NCBI GenBank assembly: GCA_037179385.1
Contig: CM074193.1
Span: 3,493,547-3,557,546 of the forward strand
From: Holothuria scabra
Taxonomy: Eukaryota; Echinodermata; Holothuroidea; Aspidochirotida; Holothuriidae
Direction: 5' to 3'
Length of the DNA: 64,000 nt
The notes below the pieces were generated by a model that worked only from the letters and a program-made list of their open reading frames with translations, did not search any database and was not told the origin of the DNA. Positions within the stretch are counted from its first letter, which is position 1. The number at the start of each line of letters is the position of its first letter. The position numbers were made by a program, and so were the translations under genes. Positions 1 through 12,380 of this stretch are shown here, in pieces.

Positions 1-1379
1 GAACTCGTTTTCAAACTGTAATATTTAGACCATAATAACATTTTTATCAGGAATGTGTTCTTGCCGGTCCCCATTCGACCAGCCAGGCCATACAATCCAT
101 CATATGCAAAACAAGGAAAGTGAAAATAATTTTTTGTCTTTGTTCTCCGCCTCCCTCAATCCCCACACAATATACAAAATTACAGGGGATGTGGAGTTGG
201 CATGGTGGTTTTGTCCTGCCTTGTACAACAAATATCCAAATATCAAATCCCAGCAAAATTCATGGATTAAAATGTCACTTGTTCAGCATTGCCATTGACA
301 GTGCCGATGATGGTGAAGTTGAGTCCAATGAAGGAAGTTGTCCACTTTGCTCAGTTCAGCTGTCGTGAAATGGTGAAGATGCAAAGATACGTTCCATCTG
401 TAGGCTAAAGAGCCAACTGGCTGGGGTTATAGAGTGTTATCAGACTGGATCTTATTGACTCACATTGTCTGGTTTCAAAAGGGAAATGCCTTCAGAATTG
501 CATCATGATGTCCTTATTCAAATAGTGCATGCAGTGACTTTACTTGAGTCACATTTGAAGTAGCAAATGACTTGACTGAAATACAAATTGGGCTGTTACA
601 ACTGTAAGTGTTACATGGTGGCGGTAACAGGGTCAGGGTTGGGTACAATTATAGTGCCTTCCAGCCTTTATAAACCCGTGGGCAGTGTTGAAATAGCTGA
701 GGGGATACTTGGGCTGAAGTCTGAGATCCATAACCAGAATTTCATATCCCCCTCCCCCCCCCCCCTATGTGGGGTTATGGGGTGGGATACATTTGTAGGG
801 GTGTGGAATTTACCTTCAAAAATTTTTTTTTGTATTTGTGAGGAGCATTAAAAAGTTGGGGTGTTCATTGAAGGATCTGTCCTCCATATGGGAAAAATTA
901 AAAACGTTACATAGGCGACAGCTGTAAATATTTTGGGGTTACGCATTTAATCGTACTAGGCCTACGTACTAAGGCTTCAACATGAGACTAGGTTGCCCGA
1001 CATTTTTTTCTTTTTTGAACGAGGATTTGAATATTTAGAGCTAATTTTATTGGAGAAATTTTGGAATTTAATGGAAGAAAAGTTGGTTTGAGGGTACAGT
1101 TATTATGAAATATTTGGGTTATTTATTAAGTGATATGACTTTCAAGAGCAAAATTAGGTAAAATGTTGGGGTGATTGACAGAGTTGGCTTTGGTTAATTA
1201 TTGTACGGAGTAGCCATCGAAATTGGAAAATTTTGCCAATTTTAATAATCTAAAGCTTATACTGGAGAAAAATTGTAATTTTGTGACAGATTTACCGGTT
1301 TTATGGAACAATCTAGTCTTCTTACATGAAAATCAAGTAGGGCGTGATCTGTAGTTTGGTTGGGGTTACTGAATATCAT
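1..1379. other. unassigned non-coding DNA
   Basis: No gene, RNA or element boundary could be supported. Short frames here are interrupted and lack recognisable domains. A poly-C run lies near 749-765, and a taggcctac word, frequent in the transposon-rich parts of this window, lies near 957. I see nothing else. Confidence 0.5.
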
Positions 1380-2945
1380 CATGCAGATTAAGGCCCTCGG
1401 ACCATATTGGGAAAATTCTCCCGCGGAAACAGTTTGGCTTCCCATACATTTGAAGTTTTATATTTTATATATTGACATAGACGTGTGGGAGCGTTTCAGT
1501 TTGGGAGGGGCAGAATTGTCTCTTTTGTCCGAAAAATGTCATTTTGCCCGAAAGACTATCAGAGTGCAGAACACATAAATTTTTTAAAAATTGATAACCT
1601 CCAGAGAGCAGAAAATGGCATTTCCCGGGCTCGTGGCTAAAAACAAATCAGTCGTTATTTTGAGCAATCTTTCGCAATGAACTTTTCAACTTCATAATAT
1701 TGTCTCAAAACGAAAAACGATTTCCAAGCTTGCAATGTTCTGTTCAGAAATCTGTTCGACCAAACACTCTATCTAAGCGCAGCGCCACTATCAGTTGGCG
1801 CGGAGCCGGAACAGGCATTTCCCAGACTTGTAATTAGTAACGAAGCAGTCGTTATTTTCAGCTTCCCTTTAAAAGGAAAGTTTAACTTCATTAGAAACAA
1901 CCCAATTTGCTAAGTGATCAGAAAATTACCAGATAAAACGGCACTGCTGCAATTAATTAGATGTAATGTTCTTGTCTCTTTGTCTGCAACGGAATCGAAA
2001 ACATACTAGTGTTTTTGCTTCTATTAGGAATCGTCGTTGTAGTCCATTGCAAGGTCTGCAAAAAGATAAGATTTTCTACGTAAATTCCCGAACTCCAGAC
2101 TATAAATGATTTTTCTTTCTATGTATTTGAATTTTTGAGAATTTGTCACGTTACAAGGTGGCTTCAAATGAATTTTCAGTCAGACTTATTGGGAGACATT
2201 TTCAGTCACACTACTGTTTATTATCGGCCTATGTGTAGCTGAAACGGCCTGTCTGATTTTCATTACCGTTACGAGAATTCTTCTGTCGGGAAAGGCCAGG
2301 TGACAGAACATTGGTCACCGCTTCCACCTGAAAAAACCTCTCTCTGTTTTTGTCAGGAAACTTCGGAACTGTGAGTTTCCTTGAAGAATATTGTCTTCTA
2401 GTGCACATGCAACATAAATATTTCGCACATCTTTGTTATTTTTCATGAAAATTTTTCTTTTAATATAGCGTTTTCTGTTTTTCAGTAAAGATTTGGAGCT
2501 ATTAAAAATTATTGGTCTTTTCCCGCATTGTTGCAAAAGATTTAAAAATAGGCTCAGGAATGATTGCTTCTTTTAAGGCACATACTTCCCAAATGTGTCG
2601 CAAGTTTTTCATCTGTATGATATTTCGTAACTGTGCTACCCTTACTATACCACTTTCGGGCATTATGTTGTGAGAATCTGTGTAAATATTACTCACACCT
2701 TTTCCCCTGCTCGAAGATGTGTAGCGAATTTTTGGAATCTTGTCCATTCTTATTTCTTTTTTCGGGCATATCTTTTTTAAGAATCTGGAAAAAATTAGGA
2801 ATTTTCCGAAATACCATGCAATTTTTCATAATTAACAAGGGTTGTCAAATTCCTGCCCGAATTTAGATTTTACGGAAATTTGATGACAATCTTTCCCCTG
2901 CCCCGTCTCTCACGCGACTGGGTGTATCCACTACACCCAAGAACT
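1380..2945 (-). mobile_element. degenerate repeat element, inverted relative of 12856-14650
   Basis: Read on the minus strand, 2945 down to about 1380 matches the plus strand from 12856. Shared words include gacggg near the end, aaatttccgtaaaatc, aattcggg/cggaggaatttg-like stretches, atgcccg, and ccttgtaacgtgacaaat (minus of about 2140-2160, plus of about 13742-13760). No transposase reading frame survives. The outer end (minus strand: acccagtcgcgtgagagacgg) resembles the cagtggcgtacgagacgg end at 12856, which suggests a TIR-type DNA transposon. The family is unassigned and the left boundary uncertain. Confidence 0.5.
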
Positions 2946-3296
2946 TGGTTGTTGCACTGGCCAATGACCGTCAGCACTGGCAGTGCGAAGTGCAAATTCC
3001 TTCCTGCCATATTTGATTCAAATGCTCTACCCACCTCACCAAGTAAGATTTCGGATCATATTTGTGCATTTCAAGTTTTTACCGTGTTAGGAGTACGTTT
3101 TTGCACTACTGTAATCCACACCAAGGTCGAGCAACACCAAAGACTCTAAAAATGGAACCCACTGTCATTGTGCTCCGCATAACCAATGGAGAAGGGAAAA
3201 ACCAGTTAGCCACAACTGGAAAAAACTAACTAACACGCCACTGCTTGTACTCATGGTCACATTGCAACACAGCTACAGCTGTCAGAGCTAGACCGG

Positions 3297-3615
3297 CAGC
3301 CCAGGGTCTTGGGGTTAGATGAACTAGGTACCAATAACAAAGTATATCACCATGCGAGTCACCTGGGATGTTCAGATGTGTGAGTCTGCCGTGCACTATC
3401 CGTTGCTAGTAGGTCTGGCTGCCATTTTTCAAAATGGCGGCCATGTTTTAGTAGGCATCATTATGTTGGATAATAAAACTTGGATAGAACCTCCTATCAA
3501 AACTTTTAAGGTGTCATATAAAAGGCAATTAAATTTCCTATCAAATGGTACCATATATGATGGGTATTGTGCTGAATAAGATTACATTTTGGGGCAAGAA
3601 GTGTAATTTTAGCTT
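3297..3615 (+). repeat. left TIR of the 4.56-kb element
   Basis: This pairs with 7545-7852 on the opposite strand, with scattered substitutions and small indels. It contains gccatttttcaaaatggcgg (3421-3440), a palindrome-like core resembling a YY1-type ATGGCGG motif. Confidence 0.8.
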
Positions 3616-4216
3616 TTAACATTTGATTTTGAATGCAAATGTGATTATTAAAAATTAACTATATGACTTCCCATCCTTACCTTTTACCTAGAAAGTACAG
3701 ATAAGGTGGTATATTTGATGTTTAAAATCATTATTTTGAGGAAAAATTCCTCACCAAAAGGGCCTTAAAACTGATTTTCGGATATAATTTGCTGACTTTA
3801 CATTAAAGATTTAAGTACTCAGTCAAAACTTTACTTTCCAAATTTTGACATGAAAAGTCATTGTTTTGAAGTTTAGGTCCTCATTAAGACTTGAAAATAA
3901 CAAATTTGACTTATGCGTTAAATTTATGCCTTACTATAAAGTTCGAATTCACTTGAAAGGCTAACATTTTCATTTGCTTAGTATTCCTTAGACTGAATTA
4001 TTTAACTTTAAGTGCTACAAATTCGACATCTGACCATTACTCTTAACATATGAAAATTAAAATAGTATTCTGAACGTTCATTATTTTAACTTTAAGTTAC
4101 TTTTTGTGCTTATTGTAACCATTATAATTCTCTTGTATCTATTCTCTTGTGTAACTTTAGACCTGACGTGGCATAATCTTAAGATTACTTTTCACAATAT
4201 CGACAAGAAACGTCAA

Positions 4217-4460
4217 GCTTTCAAATTTGTTTGTAACACTTGGACTTTGAAAGTCAGTAATTTGAATTTTAAGGCTGTTAATAGTAATAAGTTGTCACTA
4301 ACAACTTCTTATTGTGCTTCAAAAAGCCAAAATGATACGCTTTCAAATTTGTTTGCAACACTTGGACTTTGAAAGTCAGTAATTTGAATTTTAAGGCTGT
4401 AAATAGTAATAAGTTGTCACTAACAACTTCTTAGTGTGCTTCAAAAAGCCAAAATGATAC
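4217..4460. repeat. two-copy tandem duplication, period 122 bp
   Basis: The unit beginning gctttcaaatttgttt at 4217 recurs at 4339. The copies differ at only a few positions (ttgtaacac versus ttgcaacac, gttaat versus gtaaat). The related element at about 40,840-40,950 has one diverged copy, so the duplication arose within this insertion. Confidence 0.85.
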
Positions 4461-5129
4461 GCAAAGTAAGGCCCTGACTTTCGTAGTAAAATTTCACTTA
4501 AGAGTTGAAGAATCAAATTAAAATAGGTAAATATATAGTACAATTAAAACAGTTAAATTCACGTTTTGAACTTAGTATCCAAAAACTAAAGACGAAAATG
4601 TAACATTCATGAGATTAAAAAGTAAAATAAAGGTATCACAACCAAAGTCATGAGATATAAAGCAAAAAATTACCTTTCCAAGTTATTGTAATGGCGTGGA
4701 AGTCGTACTGTATACATCACTTGTTTCGTTTTATAAGTTTAGTATCTTGGTGGTCAAACAAATGACTTCATTGTTAATTAAGCAAGTTGAATTACTTAAA
4801 ACTGCCACTGGTATTGTATAAAGTATAAGATATAAAGTAAAAAAAAATGTTTTATTTAAAGCCCGACTTCATCTCAATCGAATGTATTCTCTAATTGAAT
4901 CAGAAATACAATATTACGTTAAAAGAAACATTAAATTAAAGCAGAGAGGAATGTTTTATCACTTCCCTATCTAAAGGTCCATAATATGAGATAAAACAGG
5001 TTCCAGTTTCAAAATGAATATCCAAAATTCATGTCTTCTCACAATTTTCATCAAATATGTCTGTTTTCTTTTGGATTCATATTGACAATACCCAGAAAAA
5101 GTGCCACTTGTGGCAATAACCCATCAGTT

Positions 5130-5267
5130 TTTGTCGCACGTGCGACAAGTAGTTAGTCCGTTCATCCGAACTCCTTGTCACACGCGCGACAAGGAGTCCT
5201 TCTTTGTCACTGGGAATGCCATTTTTGACAACAGATGTCGACTTCTTGTCGCATGTGTGACAAGAAG
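5130..5267. repeat. three spaced palindromes with core TTGTC...GACAA
   Basis: Near-perfect palindromes at 5130-5149 (tttgtcgcacgtgcgacaag), 5171-5196 and 5242-5267 share arms cttgtc/gacaag, centred on CpG-rich cacgtg-, cacgcg- and catgtg-like cores. They are 45-70 bp apart inside the long-TIR element. The corresponding segment (about 4990-5400) is missing from the second element copy. Confidence 0.7.
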
Positions 5268-7544
5268 GCGGCCTTTTATCCATGGAATAACATATGAGAA
5301 TCTGGTGTTGGGCTACAATATTGTCAAAAAGAGGAAAAGTTATGCAAAAGGAACTGTCCGGATAGAGTTAGAAAATCCATTTTGAAAATGGAACTTGTTA
5401 TTAAAACTCATGTCAATTTTCAACTCCAACGTGTGAAGATTATTATATTCAAATTCAAATAACAACCAATAAAGTTAAAGTAATGAGAAAATAATATGTA
5501 TTCTGAAAGGATTTTTGTACAGATAACATGAGAAGCCACAGGAACAATATTTTCTAAGTCATCATATTATGGAGTTAACTGAAAAATCAGTATTATAACT
5601 AAGACAGGAATACTTTTTGTGTCAAAATGATAAGTGTACAAACACCAATAATGACATAACAACCACCCTGAATCTATACTTACTATATAAAGGGTGAGGA
5701 ATCATGCAAAAGTCAAGTTATAAAATGCTAGTAACCACACTTGTTTTAAAGAAAAATTATGAAAAATTAGGTCTTTAATATTGTTTTGATCACACTTCAT
5801 ATTCCATTGGATGTTTCTTCCTCAATATAGTAACAGTAACGACAGATTAGGTCTCTAATATAGTTACGGTAACACCGAAATGGCTAACGAGACATTTTTA
5901 GATTCAAAAGGCATGAAATAAGCTCTAGGGGGTTGTTTAAGAAAACGTTTCGATCTGCCCATAATATTTTTAGAGGTATTAAACCACCTGCTTTCTGAAT
6001 GCCATTGTTTTGGGGGCGATTAGGGTTTTCCCAATTGAGTTATCTTAGCTCATTTCCACATGTGAACCTTCTTTACTGTAGAAATTGTAGTATTTATACC
6101 TAACGGAATCATAATTAGAAAAGTAATAATAAAACCCTTCTTTTCAGTAGTTTCTATAGTTCTCCGGAGGTTTTCACTTCTGTATATCTGTGTATCTTCT
6201 CTCTAGCCCATATAACAGTCCAAGGGTAACTAAAAACCTTCAATCTTCTGTATAAGCTAATCTACCTCAAAACTGGTCCAATGCGGTGATAAAAGATTGA
6301 AACTAACATTGCTAAATGTATTACTGTTCAGAAAATATTAAAAGTCTATAATTTTAAAATTAAAAATGGTGACTTCACATGAAAGAATACAGTAGTTTAT
6401 AAAAACCGACTATTTCAAATTCATCACAGCAAACTAGACAAAGTTTAAAAAAAAAACAAAATCGTTCGGAGAAGGATTAATTTTAGAGTCTGTCAAATTT
6501 GTACCATGGTGGCCTGTTCTGCTCCTTAAATAAGTACATTGCCCCAGACCGCCATCTTGAAACAGAAAAGAAAAGTGATTGTTCTTTGGGATGTATCCCC
6601 AGTATTGGTAAAAGTTACCTTGCTAATGTCAAATATATCCCCTGTTAATACAACGAAAGTTTCTGGAAACCATCGCAATGGAATCTGAACTACAATCTTG
6701 GACAAAACTGTTGGGACACTTTGCCATAATATTCTTGAATTTCAGTTCAACGGCTTACTTGGATTCCCCTCCCCCGTTCCCCCTTTCAATGTTGCCGTGA
6801 ATAGGCTTACTGTGGTCAACATTGCGAAGGGGAGCGGGGGTGTCCCAAGGAGTTTTGTCCAAGATTGTAGGTTAGGCTAGTACTGACCCACTATGGGCTA
6901 CTGCAATGAAAACAGGGGTTAAAGTGAATTGAGCTGTGGCCACTATCTTGAAATCGATATAATTTTAATTCGTTATAATTCTGCAACAAAGTTTAGACAT
7001 GCTATAGATTGCGTTCACTGCACCATATGTGGCAGGTGGTTATTGCTTTCTTGATAGGGAATTTCAAAAAATATATAGTGAGGAGGAATAGTAAGAAGTG
7101 CGTTGACGCCAAGCCACCATCTTGGCACAGAAACAATGATTATATATATATATAACGGTCATCTTGGATTTATTACAAGATATCTGAAAATCAAAACAAG
7201 CATGTATCTTGTAGTCACAGTCCTGAATGTTATGTTGAAACCCAAAGTTTGCAATATTGGTTGTATTAGAGCCTAATCAGTTGTACAATTTTATATGACT
7301 CTAAATGATAACACAGCTACACACTATTTTGGGTACAAAATTCTATTTCCTATTATTTCAAATTGTTAACTTTGAAAGACTGTAACTTTCCCTTTCTAAA
7401 AGCAATAATCTTGTTATTTTGACATAATAGAACTTATGTATAGGAAACATTTTTAGGAAAGTTTCAATATATTATTTTGAGATTTGTAAGAAAATAGGAA
7501 GAAATACGTACATTATTGTAATATAAATTTCGGGAAAAATTAGC

Positions 7545-7853
7545 TAAAAATTACACTTTTTGCCCCCAAATGTAATCTTATTCAGCACAGTACCATTCGA
7601 TAGGAAATTTAATTGTCTTTTATATGACACCTTAAACGTTTTGATAGGAGGTTCTTTTAAAGTTTTATTTTCAAACATAATGATGCCTACTAAAATATGA
7701 CCGCCATTTTAAAAAATGGCCGCCAGACCTACTAGCAACGGATGGTGCACGGCAGACTCACTTATCTGAACATCCAAGGTGACTCGCTTTGTAGTGATAA
7801 ACTTCTTTATTGGTACCTAGTTCATCTACCCCAAGACCCTGGCTGTCTGTTTA
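7545..7853 (-). repeat. right TIR of the 4.56-kb element
   Basis: Inverted copy of 3297-3615, ending ctaccccaagaccctgg near 7851. It includes the accgccattttaaaaaatgg palindrome-like core at about 7700. Confidence 0.8.
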
Positions 7854-9672
7854 AGTTCTCCTTTTGAATCAATGAGCGAGGACTACACTGATAAAATGGC
7901 ACATATGTTCTTCTCTGACAGGTATTGCAAGCACTGAACATCAGTGACAAATTCAAACAACCAGATCATAAACTTCTTTACAAAGGAAATTCTTTACATA
8001 GGAAATATCTTCCTCCAATTAGTTATTCACAACAGCAAGATTTCAAATTTTAGAAATTCTTACTCAAATTATGCTTTCAGGGTTGTAAGCAAATGATTCT
8101 TTGATAGACACTCTTACTATGAGACAGTATTCAAAATTTGAAGTTTGAATCAATATCAAGAACATGAAAATAAGGGAAAGCCATGAAACATTGTGTTGAA
8201 CTAGCACAGTAAAAATTTTTTTCTTTTGTATATTCTTTAGGAAGGGAACAGAATGTTACTCAGTGTAAGGGACATTGCTACACCCTGAAACAAAATGTAA
8301 AAGAGAAAACGTAGCTAAAATCAGAAAAATAATTGATTCTCCTGAGTATGCAATAACATATGCTATTTCTCTGAGTAATTCAAAGCAAGCCACAACGCTC
8401 GTGAAATTATCTGTTTCATGCAACAGAAACCTATAGAGAACTAACAGTGTACTCACTACTCATGTGCTCCACGAATAAGGCATTGTGCGGTAATATAAAG
8501 GAGCAAAAACATAAAACTATCATGCACACATTCCGTGAAAACACTGACAGATTTTTGAAACATGATTTGTAGAAGTTACTGGGTTCTGTATTACTATAGA
8601 TATTTTTACATGATTCTTTAACTGCAATGTTAAACAAGGATTAAAACAATTGTTGCATGAATACACTTGCTTACAGAAGCATCTTACTGCAACTTGGCAA
8701 AAATTAAAGTCACACATATTTAGTATTAAGAAGAAGAGAAGATCTCTTTAATAGCATTTAATACAGTGCAGTGAAAACATAATACCCCAAGAGCGTCAAT
8801 GGCTTTTGAAGACTTTACAACAACTGCAACAGTTACAATATGCTCTTCGTTTATACTGCCCATGAATATGACAAGAAAACAATACTTCATTCAAACTTTT
8901 TAAAACCCCAAAAATTAGCATACAGGCAAAAACAATTTTTATACCAAGTGTTAAGAACACAGCATGTAACAACAAAACAATTCAAGAGCAGCATATTACA
9001 TTCATTTGTGTTACAAATCTTTAGTTAAGGAATATAAACTGTAATGGAAAGAAAAAACACCCTTCTATAACGAAAAGCAAATCCTTTGTTGTTTGAAAAA
9101 CTAAATTTAAATTAGATCTTGACATGACGCTCTCCACTAAAATTTAGCAAAGTAATTGCAGCAAAAGCCATATACTTTTCTTGCCAAGATTGAAAACAAA
9201 ATAAATACAACATTGATATTGAGAAAATTAAGAGGTTGAGTCAGATTTTTCTTAATCTGAACATGGGTGACATTGAATGCAACTAACATGTCCCCAAATT
9301 GGAGAAATGGTTTACAGACATATGTGAATTTTAAGGGGAATAGCTCAAAATCTTATGAAAAGCATTTTCTAACCATGAATATATATATAGTTTTAACTGT
9401 CTTTAAAATTGTGTCCATTTCTTTTGGGGGATTGACAAGAGAAGTTTCAGGAGCTAAAGTCCCTATCCCCCATTAGAACTGCTGTAGAGTTGCATCAGTT
9501 GTAAACTTTGTCAACTTATATTTGAGTACTAAAATGAATACATAATTAGCAAAATTACACAAGCAGTACACATACTCAGAAGTGTACACACTCGCACACA
9601 CTTGCATAACACAAAAATACAAAACCCTGGTCATCCAGAAATTAATATTTAAGGTGTTTACCTCAGAGAGCA
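7854..9672 (-). other. unique-looking AT-rich DNA, possible 3' UTR
   Basis: I found no copy of this stretch elsewhere in the window, which is unusual here. It lies directly downstream (minus strand) of the stop codon of the candidate terminal exon at 9673-9847, so it may be that gene's 3' UTR. No polyadenylation site could be fixed. Small frames in it are not convincing. Confidence 0.3.
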
Positions 9673-9847
9673 TTAATCAATACCAGGGTATTCAGAGAGT
9701 TGTCTCTTGTAGTTAACAATAATGCAGCCTGACAGCAGCATGCCAATAATTGCCCAATTGAATATTGCGATAAGGTTCTGTGAAAAGGACAGGCCACCAA
9801 CATAAAGTCCAACAAATGTTCTTGAAAGGGTTCTTTTAGAAAACTGT
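9673..9847 (-). CDS. candidate last coding exon of an unidentified membrane protein
   Basis: On the minus strand a frame runs from an acceptor-like ttgcag/ttcccacag near 9847-9856 to a TAA at 9673-9675. It encodes about 58 residues ending LSEYPGID. The middle is strongly hydrophobic: one segment around GLYVGGLSF and a longer one around LIAIFNWAIIGMLLSGCIIV, followed by NYKRQ, as expected for a last transmembrane helix with a positive cytoplasmic tail. The frame is closed by a stop just upstream, so it would have to be entered by splicing. The acceptor's pyrimidine tract is weak and no upstream exon was identified. The pattern recalls multi-pass solute carriers such as the nucleotide-sugar transporter type, but I cannot name it. 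Alternatives are a pseudogene or a chance frame. Confidence 0.33.
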
Positions 9848-9859
9848 GGGAACTGCAAC

Positions 9860-10956
9860 AGGTTTCAATATCTCCCTGAGAGTATTTCAGATGTTATTGT
9901 CCACTTCTCCAACATAAGTTTAAGCCATGGTGTTTATTCATTAAGGGAGCCTGTTTGACTCATGCATGTATGCCAGCAGTGCCAGCTCAAGGTCCAATAC
10001 TCCAAAGCATTCCGTTGAACCAAAAACACAGTTATCTATTATGCCACTGAGCTCCGAAAGTCATCCATGAACAGGGCAATTCCATCATGGGATTTAATTT
10101 AGCAGTTCTGTAAGGTTAAGGAGAACTGAATATTTAAAATGCTTCATCAATTCCTCATTATTCATCATCTTATACAACCAAATCAGTAAAGGAATTCTCC
10201 AAGCTTAACTCGTATTGGGTGTTGAAAATTCGGGCATATGTCAGAACTTTCTGCAACAGTGTCACTAAATATGTTGCATCAATTGCAATGTTCCTTTAAC
10301 ATAATGTGATTGCTTTATCTTCATTCGGAATATTTTCTTCATCACCTAAATATGAATGAGCTGGGATAAAGCATCTGCTATCAACAACTCTACTTTCAAA
10401 CATCATCTTTAATTGTCTTTGAATCTTTACATTGAGCCTATACTGAACATTAATATTCTTTCAAAAGCATCCTTTCTGGCATAGGACATATAAAATACAT
10501 AAATATAATTTGGAAAACACTTTGACTTTTTTAAATTATTCCAAACTGATGTCTCTTTTCAGTTAAAGCACTGAAATAGGCTGAAATAATTATATCCTTA
10601 TTTTATAGAGTTCATTCTCCCAGTTACCTATTTAATAATTCAATCTCTACTAAAGCCTGGCATTTGGGGTCCTGAACCGTTGAAGCAGGAAATATATACA
10701 GTAAGCTACTGGCTGATCACAACCACTGGTTGATCACAGCCACTGGTTGACCACACCCTTCCCACATACTGATTCTGTACAGTACTTTATTCACAGGCAT
10801 ATAGGATTAGAAATCATTACCATTGCAAAGAGAAACGTTAACAGAGTAACGGCACTAAATGTCATCATCAATGAGCATACTTTCCTTGAACTTTTATTTT
10901 TTAATATTTTTATTGGGCAAAGAAGTGGCAACTGAGGCATCAGGAAAAATTAAGCC
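9860..10956. other. unassigned DNA with a short minisatellite
   Basis: Nothing coding is recognisable. At 10708-10757 there are three imperfect 19-20 bp tandem units of the type cactggttgatcacagc. The rest is AT-rich with no resemblance to other parts of the window. Confidence 0.4.
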
Positions 10957-11317
10957 CTGAAAGTTTTCATTCTTGCACTGACGTATCCGAGGTTGGTATG
11001 GGAGCCGAACTGATGCAAGACGAAAATGGTGTCAAAAACCCCGTATGTATTGCAAGAAGAAAACCAGGAGAGGTTAGTACTTCATAAAAGAAAAGGAGTG
11101 CTTGACACTAGTATGGACGTTTGAAAAGCTTTAGATGTATTTGTACGGAGTTGAATTTTTGCTTGAAAGAGATCATCACCTCCTCCTATATATCACAAAA
11201 ACTAAGATTTAAAATAATCGTTTTATGGGCTGTCCTTTGTTTCTGCAACCATGTAGATTTGTTGCTAAAGCAATCAAAGGATCAGCAAACTATGGTGCTG
11301 ATTTACTAAGTCGGTCG
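10957..11317 (+). pseudogene. Ty3/Gypsy retrotransposon RNase H relic
   Basis: This is a decayed fragment of the reverse transcriptase-RNase H region of an LTR retrotransposon polyprotein. In one frame 10977-11060 gives TDVSEVGMGAELMQ and NPVCIARRK, matching the family pattern TDAS..G.GAVL.Q....PV.YASRK, with the first catalytic Asp. After a frameshift, 11090-11317 gives EKECLTLVW, MYLYGVEFLLERDH, FLQPCRF, AIKGSANYGADLLSR, matching EKECLA..., LYG..F...TDH and G..N..AD.LSR. The second frame has two in-frame stops (after FEKL and after KTKI). No LTRs, integrase or remaining pol were found. It is a dead fragment with no expected function. Confidence 0.88.
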
Positions 11318-11430
11318 ATGTACAAATTAAATATACGTTAGGTGCCATTGGTGTAGCTACGGGGGTGGTTGGCTTGGGTGCTGGCCGATGGTGATATTCA
11401 ATCCGGGCTACCCGGCCACTATGAGATAGA

Positions 11431-12380
11431 AGGTGCATTCGACTGGGTCGACTCGAGTGGCTCGAATGACTCGAGTTTCCATTCGACTGGAAAAAACGTT
11501 ACTAAAACGTCACATCTCGAGCCGGCCAAAGTGGCCGGCCTCCAGAGGTCGGCCAGTTGAGCCAGTGACGTACTTTGCGTCACACAATAGGTTAAAATCA
11601 CATTCGTAGTGTATACAGGTGATGCACACAGTAGAACTATGTTCGTGGAAAATGCTAGCTGTAATTATGAAACGTGCCAAGGAACAGCTCTCCACAAAGA
11701 CCCTTGCGGAACAGTTCTAAGCAATTGCAGTCGTAGGCCAGTGCTGAACATGTTGCTGTTGTCAGAAGTGCCACATGTGTTGCGATTAGTGAAAGCACAT
11801 TTAGTCAATAGTAAGATGTATTACCGTAATATGTAGGCCTATCACTATAGCGGGATCATGTTAGGCCTACTTGCTTAAAAGTTAAAGAGTTATGATCTAG
11901 CTGATGTCCATTTATTAAGAGTGGACAACTGTGAAGTAGTAACCTTTTCAATCCGTAGACTAATTTCTGTAACTAGTCAGCTGTTTACTAGAATGGAAGT
12001 TAACATCCAGGTTATCGTTTCGTAGCAAGCACAGTAGGCTATGTGCGGCACAATTGTGAACACGAAAAACTTGTCTATCTCAACAAAAACCGCCTAATGA
12101 AACGAAATTGGAGATGAGTAGAAGTTGGGCCTGTATGGAATCACAATTATGGTAAACCTTCTTTTAGCCTGTACCTCGTAGATGTTAAGGCTAATCCATC
12201 ATGTAATTCTGTACTTGATGAAAACTAAGATGGCGTCAGCACGCACGTGCAAAGCAAGCAAGCCGACTTCGACTCGAACTACCATTCGCGTCAGCGGTTC
12301 AACACGCATGCGTATAAGCGGAAACTGTTGAAGTCAGAGTGTCTCGAGTCAAGGTTTGAGTCGTCCAGTCGAACGCACCT
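11431..12380. mobile_element. 950-bp MITE-like element with inverted ends
   Basis: The left end aggtgcattcgactgg (11431) is matched by the inverted right end ccagtcgaacgcacct (to 12380), with a further shared gactcgag-type stretch inside. Flanks read agataga on the left and agataca on the right, a possible 7-bp target duplication with one mismatch. The interior is non-coding, with repeated ggccggc and ctcgagt words. A hAT-like origin is possible but not demonstrated. Confidence 0.65.

Larger units (their letters stand above)
3290..7853. mobile_element. 4.56-kb non-autonomous element with long terminal inverted repeats
   Basis: The first about 310 bp (tip ccagggtcttggggt near 3300) is an inverted copy of the last about 310 bp (7545-7852, ending accccaagaccctgg). 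The interior is very AT-rich and has no credible coding frame. It contains a 122-bp tandem duplication (4217-4460) and three palindromes (5130-5267). A second copy at about 39,960-44,557 shares interior and right TIR, so this is a dispersed family rather than a chance inverted repeat. Superfamily is unknown, and no target-site duplication could be fixed with confidence. Confidence 0.8.

Noticed and set aside
5130..5267. CRISPR-like array from the three spaced palindromes
   Set aside because: Only three diverged repeats, irregular spacing, animal genome and location inside a transposon.
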